Position numbers and translations under genes: made by a program. From Streptomyces actinomycinicus (GTDB lineage: Bacteria; Actinomycetota; Actinomycetes; Streptomycetales; Streptomycetaceae), in assembly GCF_016741775.1 (NCBI RefSeq), contig NZ_JAERRK010000029.1, positions 1 through 64,000 on the forward strand: a stretch of 64,000 nucleotides of DNA, given 5' to 3'. Positions 1 to 7,254 of the stretch are shown here, piece after piece (position 1 is the stretch's first letter; the number at the start of each line of letters is the position of its first letter). The notes under the pieces are model-generated. The model did no database searches. It had not been told where the DNA came from and was given only the letters and a program-made list of their open reading frames with translations.

Positions 1-159
1 GGCCGGAGGCCGGAGTTCCCGCCGCGGCGGTGCTCAGCCGTGACGGCGGTGCTCGGCGGTGCCGTACCGGCGGGTGCGGCACCGGGGGCCGGGGTGTCCG
101 GGGTGAGTTCGGGACCGCCGGATCACGCCGTCGTGGTTGTTCGTCGAGTGGGGGTCGGG

Positions 160-1530
160 TTATGCCGCCCTCGGGAGGGTTGCCGGGGGTTCGGCGCGGT
201 GCATCGAGCCCGCGCCCAGGTCGGTGAGGATCGCTGCCGCCGCGCGGTGGGCGGAGTGCAGGGCGCCCTGGACCGTGCTGGTGTCCCGGTGGTCGCCGCA
301 GACGTACAGGCCCGCCAGCAGCCGTACCGGCCGGCGCAGATCGTGCGGCGGCCGCATCGCCGGCACCGCCTCCGGCGTGTGGTGCACGGCCAGCGTCTCC
401 CAGCGGCGCGTCGACGTGCCGTAGAGCCGTGAGAGGTGGATGCGGACGGCCGTGTCCAGGCCCTCCGGCGGCGGCCCCAGCACCGTGGACGAGATCAGCA
501 CCCGCCCGGCCGGCGCCCGGCTCGGGTCCACGTTGCTCAGCACCGCCGTGTGCGCCACCGGCCCGCCCCGGTCGGCGTCCAGCAGCAGCGACGCGCCCGT
601 CGAGAGGGCCGCCCCCGGTTCGTCCGTGGTGTGGTGGACGACCGTCAGCGGATGGAAGTCCGGCACCCGCAGTCCCGGCAGCAGCTCCGCCGCGGCCCGC
701 GCGTCCGTCGCCAGCAGCACCGCCCGGCACCGGATCTCCCCGTGCTCGGCGGTGGCCACCGCGGTCGTGGACACCGAGGTGACCCGTACCCCGGTGCGCA
801 CGGTTCCCGTCGGCAGCGTCCGGGCCAGCAGCTCCGGCAGCACCTCCGCACCGCCCTCCGGCACGCACAGCCGCCCGCCGGCGAAGGCGCGCAGCGCCAG
901 GTCGGCGCAGCGGCTGGACGTGGTCAGCTCCGGGTCGCACAGCAGCGCGGCGAGCAGCGGGCGCAGAAAGCCGTCGATGGTGCGCGCCGGCACCCCGCGC
1001 AGCGCGAGCGCCTGGGCGGCCGGCATCTCCGGCCGGGCCAGGATGCGTTCGACGGGGGTCGCGGCGATCCGGCCGAGCGCGGCGCCGAGGCGGGCCTGGT
1101 CGACCGCGCCGCCCACGGGCGCCCCGGTCCGGCCGGGCGTGGCCGCCGTACCCCGGGAAGTGCCGGCGAAGGCACGCACCGCATGGAGCGCGCCCCGTGC
1201 GCCCCGCGCGCTCCCTCCGCCCGCCGGTGCGCCCGCGCGCTGGGTGCGCCCGTCACGGTGCAGCAGCACGCCGGGCGCGAACCGGCGCACGGCCAGGGCG
1301 TCCAGGCCCGGCGTCAGCCGGAGTTCGGGATACGACGTGGACAGCAACTGTCCGATGCGGTCGAGCCGGAAGCCGTCGACCTTCTCGGTCGACATGCGGC
1401 CGCCGACGCACGGGGCGGCCTCCAGGACCGCGGTGGTGACTCCTGCGCTGGTCAGCCGATGAGCCGCCGAGAGGCCGGAGATTCCGGCTCCGACGATGAC
1501 GACGTCCACCTGGTACACGGGCTCAAGCAC
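160..1530 (-). CDS. FAD-dependent oxidoreductase (amine oxidase/protoporphyrinogen oxidase-like)
   Basis: The 456-aa product opens with a dinucleotide-binding segment (VVIVGAGISGLSAAHRL, about residues 10-26) followed by GGRMS near residue 43, the arrangement of the flavin-containing amine oxidase/NAD(P)-binding Rossmann superfamily. It closes with GLYVCGDHRDTSTVQGAL, where the GD pair normally contacts the FAD ribityl chain and an SA-like helix follows. A Gly/Ala-rich stretch near residues 95-145 looks like a poorly conserved insertion. The start is GTG, preceded by an AGGAGG box. It has no close operon partner. Substrate cannot be deduced; a phytoene dehydrogenase-like or HemY-like role is equally possible. 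Confidence 0.8.
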   Translation of the reverse strand: MLEPVYQVDVVIVGAGISGLSAAHRLTSAGVTTAVLEAAPCVGGRMSTEKVDGFRLDRIGQLLSTSYPELRLTPGLDALAVRRFAPGVLLHRDGRTQRAGAPAGGGSARGARGALHAVRAFAGTSRGTAATPGRTGAPVGGAVDQARLGAALGRIAATPVERILARPEMPAAQALALRGVPARTIDGFLRPLLAALLCDPELTTSSRCADLALRAFAGGRLCVPEGGAEVLPELLARTLPTGTVRTGVRVTSVSTTAVATAEHGEIRCRAVLLATDARAAAELLPGLRVPDFHPLTVVHHTTDEPGAALSTGASLLLDADRGGPVAHTAVLSNVDPSRAPAGRVLISSTVLGPPPEGLDTAVRIHLSRLYGTSTRRWETLAVHHTPEAVPAMRPPHDLRRPVRLLAGLYVCGDHRDTSTVQGALHSAHRAAAAILTDLGAGSMHRAEPPATLPRAA

Positions 1531-1735
1531 GAGGCCCCTCCTGTGGTTGCGCGGCCGGTGGAGACGTCATGCCCCCAACTGGCTCCAGGGATACCCGAGT
1601 TCGCGTCGAGGTTAGGGCCGTGATCGGTCAATAGGAGTCGCGCATCGACAGGGCACGGTCGCATAGAGGTCGCATACGGTCACTTTCGTTCGCCGGCGTT
1701 GTCAGCCGACTCACGCCGCCCTCGCTCCGCCCTGC

Positions 1736-2632
1736 TCACTCCGCCGCGCGGATCGCCTCGTCGATGCCCGGAAACGCGAACCGGAACCCCGAGTCCAGCA
1801 GCCGCTTGGGCACCACCCGCTGGCTGCCCAGCACATCCCCGGCCATCTCCCCGAGCACCGTGCGCAGCACCGGAGCGGGCACCGGGAACACCGTCGGCCG
1901 GTTCAGCACCCGCCCCATCGCCGCCGTGATCTCACGGTTCGTCAGCGGCTCCGGCGCCGTCAGATTGAACGGTCCGGACAGGGTGTCATCCTCGATGAGA
2001 TGCCGGATCGCGGCCACCTCGTCGTGCAGCGCGATGTACGACCAGTACTGCCGCCCGTCGCCCAGCCGCCCCCCGAGGCCCGCCCGGAACAGCGGGAACA
2101 GCCGCCCCCAGGCCCCGCCGCCCCGGGCCACCACGAGCCCCGTGCGCAGGAACACCGTCCGCACCCCGGCCTCCACCGCGGGAGCCGCCGCCTCCTCCCA
2201 CTCCACGCACAGCGCGGGCAGGAAACCGTCACCGGGGGGCGCGTCCTCGTCCACCACCCGGTCGCCGGTCTCGCCGTAGAAACCGATCGCGCTGCCGCTC
2301 ACGAACACCCGCGGCGGCTCGGGCAGCGCGGCCACCGCCTCGGCGAGCGCGGCCGTGCCCAGCACCCGGCTGTCCCGGATCAGCCGCTTGTACTCCGGGG
2401 TCCAGCGCCGGTCGCCCACCCCGGCCCCGGCCAGGTCGACCACCACGTCACAGCCCGTCAGCCCGGCCGCGTCGACGTACTGCCGCTCGGGGTCCCAGCA
2501 GACCTCGTCCGCCCCCCGGGCCGCACGCCGCACCAGCCGCACCACCTCGTGTCCGTCCGCGGCCAGCGACCGCACCAGAGCGCTGCCGATGAGGCCGGAC
2601 GCGCCGGCCACCGCGATGCGTGAACGTTCCAT
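1736..2632 (-). CDS. TIGR01777-family NAD-dependent epimerase/SDR protein
   Basis: The 298-aa protein starts with an extended-SDR Rossmann motif (AVAGASGLIGSALVRSL) and contains VFVSGSAIGFYGETGD, in which the Tyr is followed by Gly rather than the usual YxxxK spacing. That is characteristic of the TIGR01777 (YfcH/SulA-like) epimerase family. The C-terminal segment (GSQRVVPKRLLDSGFRFAFPG) is the DUF1731-type tail of that family. The family is widespread but its substrate is not established. The gene is divergent from the acetyltransferase at 2707, with 74 bp between the starts. Confidence 0.85.
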   Translation of the reverse strand: MERSRIAVAGASGLIGSALVRSLAADGHEVVRLVRRAARGADEVCWDPERQYVDAAGLTGCDVVVDLAGAGVGDRRWTPEYKRLIRDSRVLGTAALAEAVAALPEPPRVFVSGSAIGFYGETGDRVVDEDAPPGDGFLPALCVEWEEAAAPAVEAGVRTVFLRTGLVVARGGGAWGRLFPLFRAGLGGRLGDGRQYWSYIALHDEVAAIRHLIEDDTLSGPFNLTAPEPLTNREITAAMGRVLNRPTVFPVPAPVLRTVLGEMAGDVLGSQRVVPKRLLDSGFRFAFPGIDEAIRAAE

Positions 2633-2706
2633 GCCTCCAGCATGACCGTTCAGCCGGTCGTAAACCCGGTGGGATGCCGTCCGGCGCCCGCCGTAGGGTG
2701 ACCGGC

Positions 2707-3195
2707 ATGCCGGAACCGCACATACGCCCAGCCCGCGCCGAAGACGCCGGAGAACTCGCCGTCCTCGACCGGGCCATCTGGTCCACCCTGCACGCGGTGA
2801 CCCCCCGGCCGCAGCCGCCGTACCAGCCGTTCTTCGACGAACGGCACCCGCCGCAGGAGTACCTCGTCGCCGAGGGCGAGGGGCGCGTGCTCGGCTACGT
2901 CCGGCTCGCCCGATCGACGCCGCTCGCCTCCAACGCGCACGTCCTCGCCGTCCAGGGTTTCGCCGTCGCCGAGGAGGCGCGCGGGCGGGGCGTCGGGCGC
3001 GCGCTGATCCGGGCCGCCGTCACCGAGGCACGCGGCCGCGGTGCGCGGCGCCTCACCCTGCGCGTGCTCGGGCACAACACCCCCGCCCGCAGGCTGTACG
3101 AGTCCGAGGGCTTCGCCGTCGAGGGCGTGCTGCCGGGCGAGTTCCACCTCGACGGCCGGTACGTCGACGACGTCTGCATGGGCCGCAGCCTGTAG
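2707..3195 (+). CDS. GNAT-family N-acetyltransferase
   Basis: This 162-aa GNAT enzyme begins IRPARAEDAGELAVLDRAIW and contains the acetyl-CoA-binding motif A (FAVAEEARGRGVGRALIRAA), then motif B (NTPARRLYESEGFAVEG). A longer in-frame start at 2620 exists but would overlap the divergent neighbouring gene. The ATG at 2707 follows an AGGGTG sequence and begins where family homology begins, so it is preferred. Acceptor substrate unknown. Confidence 0.85.
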   Translation: MPEPHIRPARAEDAGELAVLDRAIWSTLHAVTPRPQPPYQPFFDERHPPQEYLVAEGEGRVLGYVRLARSTPLASNAHVLAVQGFAVAEEARGRGVGRALIRAAVTEARGRGARRLTLRVLGHNTPARRLYESEGFAVEGVLPGEFHLDGRYVDDVCMGRSL

Positions 3196-3267
3196 GGACG
3201 GCACGGCGCCGCCCCGCCGTCCTCCGGCCCCGCGCGTCGGCCGGCCTCGCCTCGCCGCACCCGGGCC

Positions 3268-4452
3268 CTAGGCGTCGACCAGCTGGCCCGTGTCCACCGG
3301 CTGCGTCGCCGTGGCACCGCGCCGGGCGTCCCCCGCCACCTCGGCCGCCGTCAGCACGTACCCCGTCTCGGCGTCCGAGGTGGAGCGGGCGAAGACCATC
3401 CCGAACACCCGGCCGTCCGTGGTCAGCAGCGGTCCGCCCGAGTTGCCCGGCCGGACCGTGGAGCGGACCGAGTAGATCTCCCGGGTGACCGTGCGGTCGT
3501 TGTAGATGTTCTGGCCGGTCGCCCGCACCCGGCTCCCGACCGTTGCCGCCTGCAGGTTCAGGGACCCGTCCTGGGGGTAGCCGGCCACCACCGCAGACTC
3601 CCCCCGCGCGGCACCGGAGTCGAACCGCAGCGCCGGCGCGGCCAGCCGCGGCACGTACAGCACCGCCACGTCCCGGTCGGGGTCGAAGAGCACCACCCGG
3701 GCCTCGTACGACCGCCCGACCCCGCCGACCCGCACGCTCGGGTGGTCGATGCCCGCCACCACGTGCGCGTTGGTCATCACGTGCCGCGACGTGTAGACGA
3801 ACCCGCTGCCCTCCCGGCCCTCGCCACCCGAGGCGCCCTCGATCTTCACCGTGCTCGTCCGCGCGGCATCGGTCGCCTCGGGCGTCACGCTGTCGCCCGA
3901 GGGCCGGGCCACCCGGGCCGTCGACTCGTTCTCGAAGGGGTTGAAGACCTGCGGGAAACCCGCCTCGGTCAGCGCCGACGTCGCCCGCGAGAACCACGCG
4001 GGCGTGGTCTCGGGCATCGCCTCCTGCACCGCGCCCAGCAGCGCCGAGTTCCGTATCTCCGTCGTCAGCGTCTGCGAGGGTGACGCGCCCAGGACGCTCG
4101 CCGCCACCCAGGCCACGATCAGCACCGCGACCGAGTTCGCCGCCGCGCCGCCCATCCCGTCCGCCACCCGCAGCGGCCCCCGGTCCAGCTCCCCGCGCAG
4201 CCGCAGCGCCAGCCGGCCCGCCAGCTCGTGGCCCACCGCCGCCGGGATCAGCACCGTCAGCACAGCGAGCACCGTCGCCGCCGCCGTACCCCGCTCGACC
4301 TGGCCCGTCACCCACGGCAGCAGCCACACGCCGACCACGGCGCCGCCCACGAACCCGGCCAGGGAGACGCATCCGGCCACCAGCCCGCGGCGGTAACCGG
4401 ACACCGCGTAGACCACGATCACCAGAACAAGCACCAGGTCGAGCAGGTCCAC
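3268..4452 (-). CDS. MarP-like membrane-anchored serine protease (CvpA domain + trypsin fold)
   Basis: The 394-aa protein has an N-terminal CvpA (colicin V production) domain with about four membrane helices (residues 1-125). An extracellular trypsin-like domain follows. The catalytic triad is legible: His230 in TNAHVV, Asp261 in RDVAVL and Ser338 in GNSGGPL. Order and spacing match MarP of Mycobacterium tuberculosis, a periplasmic protease needed for acid resistance. A role in envelope stress or activation of cell-wall hydrolases is inferred. The divergent neighbour at 4648 encodes a peptidoglycan-recognition amidase, which fits a cell-wall context. Confidence 0.85.
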   Translation of the reverse strand: MDLLDLVLVLVIVVYAVSGYRRGLVAGCVSLAGFVGGAVVGVWLLPWVTGQVERGTAAATVLAVLTVLIPAAVGHELAGRLALRLRGELDRGPLRVADGMGGAAANSVAVLIVAWVAASVLGASPSQTLTTEIRNSALLGAVQEAMPETTPAWFSRATSALTEAGFPQVFNPFENESTARVARPSGDSVTPEATDAARTSTVKIEGASGGEGREGSGFVYTSRHVMTNAHVVAGIDHPSVRVGGVGRSYEARVVLFDPDRDVAVLYVPRLAAPALRFDSGAARGESAVVAGYPQDGSLNLQAATVGSRVRATGQNIYNDRTVTREIYSVRSTVRPGNSGGPLLTTDGRVFGMVFARSTSDAETGYVLTAAEVAGDARRGATATQPVDTGQLVDA

Positions 4453-4647
4453 GGAGCCGCCTTTCTCTCGGACCCCTCAGTACGGACGGGACGGGCCCGC
4501 TGATCACCACGCGCACGTGGGCGCCACCGGGCCGCGGAACCGGCCACTGGGTCTGTACCCCCAGAAACGTCCCGGACCAGGACGATGGTTCCACCACCTG
4601 GCACAGCTCACATCGCGGGCACGGAACCGCACCCCGACAGTGGGACC

Positions 4648-5550
4648 ATGCGTGTCGCCCGAAGGACCCCGCGAGGCCGGGAACGGCGTGCCCGGCGGAC
4701 GCCTCGCGCCCTCCTCGTGGTGCTCGGCTGCCTGCCCGGGACGCTGGCCGTCCTCGCGCTGGCCCTGTGCACCCGTGGCATCGAGGACGCGGTCGCGCGC
4801 CGGTCCGACCGCGTCGGCGCGGCCCGGCCCGTGGCCGCCCACCGCGCCGCCCGGCCGCCCGTGGTGCCGCGCTCCGCCTGGCTGGACCGCGCCACCGCGC
4901 GCACCCAGCCACCGCCGCGCTACGACGACGAGGTGGTCGCCGTCTTCCTCCACCACACCGACTCGCCCAACGGCTACCGGTGCGCCGACGCGCCCCGCAT
5001 CATCCGCCACCTGTACGCCGGCCAGACCGGAGACCGCAGCTGGGACGACATCGGATACAACTTCCTCGTCGACCGCTGCGGCACCATCTACGAGGGCCGC
5101 GCCGGCGGCATCGACCGGGCCGTCACCGGCGCCCACACCAAGGGCTTCAACCACCGCACCGCCGGCATAGCCGCCCTCGGCACCTTCACCTCCGGTGTCC
5201 CCGTCCCCCGGGCCATGACCGATGCGATCGCCGCCCTGGCCGCCTGGAAACTCGGCCTCGCCGACGTCGACCCGCGCGGTCGCGCCCGGCTCGTCTCCAC
5301 CAGTGGCCTCAGCCGCTACAAGGCGGGCGCCACCGCCACGCTGCCCGTCCTCGCCGGCCACAACGAAGGCTTCTCGACCACCTGCCCCGGCGCCGCCCTC
5401 ACCGCCCGCCTCCCCGAGATCCGCGAGCGGGCCGCCCTGCTGCAGGGCCGCGAGCCGGCTCCAGAGCCGCGGAAACGGGCCGAGGCCCCCCGTAAGCCGA
5501 CGACGGCGGTGCACGGGACGCCGGCCGCGGTCCACCGGAAGACCGCATAG
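4648..5550 (+). CDS. Secreted/anchored PGRP-type N-acetylmuramoyl-L-alanine amidase
   Basis: A 300-aa protein with an Arg-rich N-terminus and one hydrophobic segment (residues 21-41), acting as uncleaved anchor or signal peptide. An amidase_2/PGRP domain follows. Zinc-ligand candidates are His102/His103 in FLHHTDSPN and the His of LAGHNEG, with WDDIGYNFLVDRCGTIYEGR as the family's core signature. The TTCPG Cys near the end is also usual. Predicted to cleave the MurNAc-L-Ala bond of peptidoglycan. An upstream ATG at 4585 is in frame, but residues before MRVARR look non-homologous, so the later start was chosen. The C-terminal 30 residues are Pro/Lys/Arg-rich. Confidence 0.83.
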   Translation: MRVARRTPRGRERRARRTPRALLVVLGCLPGTLAVLALALCTRGIEDAVARRSDRVGAARPVAAHRAARPPVVPRSAWLDRATARTQPPPRYDDEVVAVFLHHTDSPNGYRCADAPRIIRHLYAGQTGDRSWDDIGYNFLVDRCGTIYEGRAGGIDRAVTGAHTKGFNHRTAGIAALGTFTSGVPVPRAMTDAIAALAAWKLGLADVDPRGRARLVSTSGLSRYKAGATATLPVLAGHNEGFSTTCPGAALTARLPEIRERAALLQGREPAPEPRKRAEAPRKPTTAVHGTPAAVHRKTA

Positions 5551-5615
5551 GCCGATAGGCGTACGGCCGCACCCGTACGGGCCCTGCGTCCCGCCCCGGC
5601 CCCGGTGACCCGGCG

Positions 5616-6134
5616 TCACGCCTTGAACCGCTCCCACAGACGGGGGTACCGCTGCGCCAGCTCCCGCTCGTTCTCCAGGTCCAGCGGCGTGCCCTCCGGC
5701 TCCGCCGGCGCGGGCGCGATGCCGAGGTCGGGGGCGACGGTCCCGGTCAGCTGCTCGTACGCCTCGTCCGCCGCGTACCCCAGCTCCTCGCCGTCGCCGT
5801 CGATCTCCTCGTCGAACTCGCCCAGCAGTTCGGCCAACGCGTCCGGCTCGTGCACGGCACCCTCGAACACCTCACGGCCCTGGCCGATCAGCCAGCACCG
5901 GAAGAAGTCGAACGCGTCGTCGCTGCACCCGTCCAGGAGCACCCAGGCGGCGCCCCACAGGTCCCAGCGGTACGCCCGGTTGTAGCGGGCCTCGAAGTGA
6001 CGGGCGAAGTCCAGGACCAGCTCGGGGTCCAGCTGGAGCAGCCGCTCGAGGAGCAGGTCGGCCTGCTCCTCGGGATCGCCCCCGGCGGCCGCGCGGGTGG
6101 CGTCGATCAGCTCCCAGAACTCCGTCTCGTCCAT
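5616..6134 (-). CDS. DUF4240-domain protein
   Basis: The product is 172 aa and starts MDETEFWELIDATRAAAGGD, the typical opening of DUF4240 proteins, which are often annotated beside WGR or molybdenum-metabolism contexts but have no known function. The protein is acidic, with conserved Trp and Phe positions (YRWDLWGAAWVL, DFFRCWLIGQGREVFE). Much longer in-frame readings upstream run through the neighbouring regulator gene and were rejected because homology starts at this ATG. Confidence 0.75.
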   Translation of the reverse strand: MDETEFWELIDATRAAAGGDPEEQADLLLERLLQLDPELVLDFARHFEARYNRAYRWDLWGAAWVLLDGCSDDAFDFFRCWLIGQGREVFEGAVHEPDALAELLGEFDEEIDGDGEELGYAADEAYEQLTGTVAPDLGIAPAPAEPEGTPLDLENERELAQRYPRLWERFKA

Positions 6135-6190
6135 CACGGCACCAGCATCGGGCCTCGGCCGGTGGGCCGCACGCGGAGTACCGCGGATCG

Positions 6191-7177
6191 TTACCCGGCG
6201 TCCGGGCGGCGGTACAGGGCCGCGATCCGGGCCGCGTCCGCCGCGAACCGCTGCCGCAGACCGGCCGGCGACAGCACCTCGGCCTCCGCTCCGAGCGCCG
6301 TCAGCTGGGTGTGGGCGACCTCCTCCGACTCCACCGGCAGGGTCACCGTCACCCACCCCTCGCCGTCCGGGGCGCCCATGTCCGCCAGTGCCTCCCGCGC
6401 GGAGAGCGGGTCCACCGCGTGCGGCAGCCCGCGCACGCCCTCCGGGGACAGCCGTACGACCACCTCGGCGCGCAGGATCGACCGGGCGAACCGTTCGGCC
6501 TGGCCGGCCCAGTGCCCGGGCAGGTCGAAGCCCGGATCGCGCTCGAACCGCTCGTCCAGGGCGTCGACGGTGTCGAACCGGTCGATCCGGTACGTCCGGA
6601 AGGCGTCGCTTCCGGCCACCCGCGCGCACAGGTACCAGACCCCTGCCTTCAGCACGAGGCCGTACGGTTCCAGCTGCCGCTCGACGGCGCCGTCCCCGCG
6701 CCGGTAGACCACGCCGATCCGCCGGTCGTCCCAGACCGCCTCGGCGAGCGCGGGCAGCAGGGCGGGCGTCTGCGGTTCCCGGAACCAGGCGGGAGCGTCC
6801 AGGTGGAACCGCTGGGCCGCGCTGTCCGGGGCGTCCCGCAGCGAGGGCAGCAGCGCCGCCGACACCTTCAGCCGGGCCGCCGACGCCGCGTCCTCCAGGC
6901 CCATCTGCCGGAGCGCTCCCGGGACCCCGCTCAGGAACAGCGCCTCGGCCTCGCTCCTGGCCAGCCCGGTGAGCCGCGTCCGGTACCCCCCGATCAGCCG
7001 GTACCCGCCGGCCCGCCCGCGGTCGGCGTACACCGGCACTCCCGCCTCCGACAGCGCCTGGGCGTCCCGGGTCACGGTCCGCTCGGACACCTCCAGCTCC
7101 CGGGCCAGCTCGGCGGCGGTCATGGCCGACCGGGACTGCAGGAGGAGAACCATCTTGATGAGCCGAGCCGCGCGCAT
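6191..7177 (-). CDS. WYL-domain helix-turn-helix transcriptional regulator
   Basis: The 328-aa protein has an N-terminal winged HTH of the HTH_11/DeoR type (TAAELARELEVSERTVTRD, residues 20-38) followed by a WYL domain with the expected aromatic pattern (EPYGLVLKAGVWYLCAR). A WCX-like C-terminal extension follows. WYL proteins bind ligands or single-stranded nucleic acid and regulate diverse genes, including DNA-damage and defence systems. Nothing nearby identifies the target. It lies 57 bp downstream of the DUF4240 start and is separated from aceE by a strong terminator hairpin. Confidence 0.85.
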   Translation of the reverse strand: MRAARLIKMVLLLQSRSAMTAAELARELEVSERTVTRDAQALSEAGVPVYADRGRAGGYRLIGGYRTRLTGLARSEAEALFLSGVPGALRQMGLEDAASAARLKVSAALLPSLRDAPDSAAQRFHLDAPAWFREPQTPALLPALAEAVWDDRRIGVVYRRGDGAVERQLEPYGLVLKAGVWYLCARVAGSDAFRTYRIDRFDTVDALDERFERDPGFDLPGHWAGQAERFARSILRAEVVVRLSPEGVRGLPHAVDPLSAREALADMGAPDGEGWVTVTLPVESEEVAHTQLTALGAEAEVLSPAGLRQRFAADAARIAALYRRPDAG

Positions 7178-7203
7178 GCCCTCATGATGCCGGGGCCGAC
7201 GAC

Positions 7204-7239
7204 GGGAAAGGGGTACGGCAGCGGCCGTACCCCTTTCCC
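7204..7239. terminator. Intrinsic terminator hairpin 3' of aceE
   Basis: A perfect 16-bp stem (GGGAAAGGGGTACGGC at 7204-7219 pairing with 7224-7239) closes a 4-nt AGCG loop. It sits just past the aceE stop codon on that gene's side. There is no long U tract, as is common in streptomycetes. Confidence 0.75.
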
Positions 7240-7254
7240 ATGACCCGGGTGTGA

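Noticed and set aside
1..159. Left edge of the window
   Set aside because: Short GC-rich plus-strand readings overlap here, but none has motifs or a convincing start; no feature is claimed.
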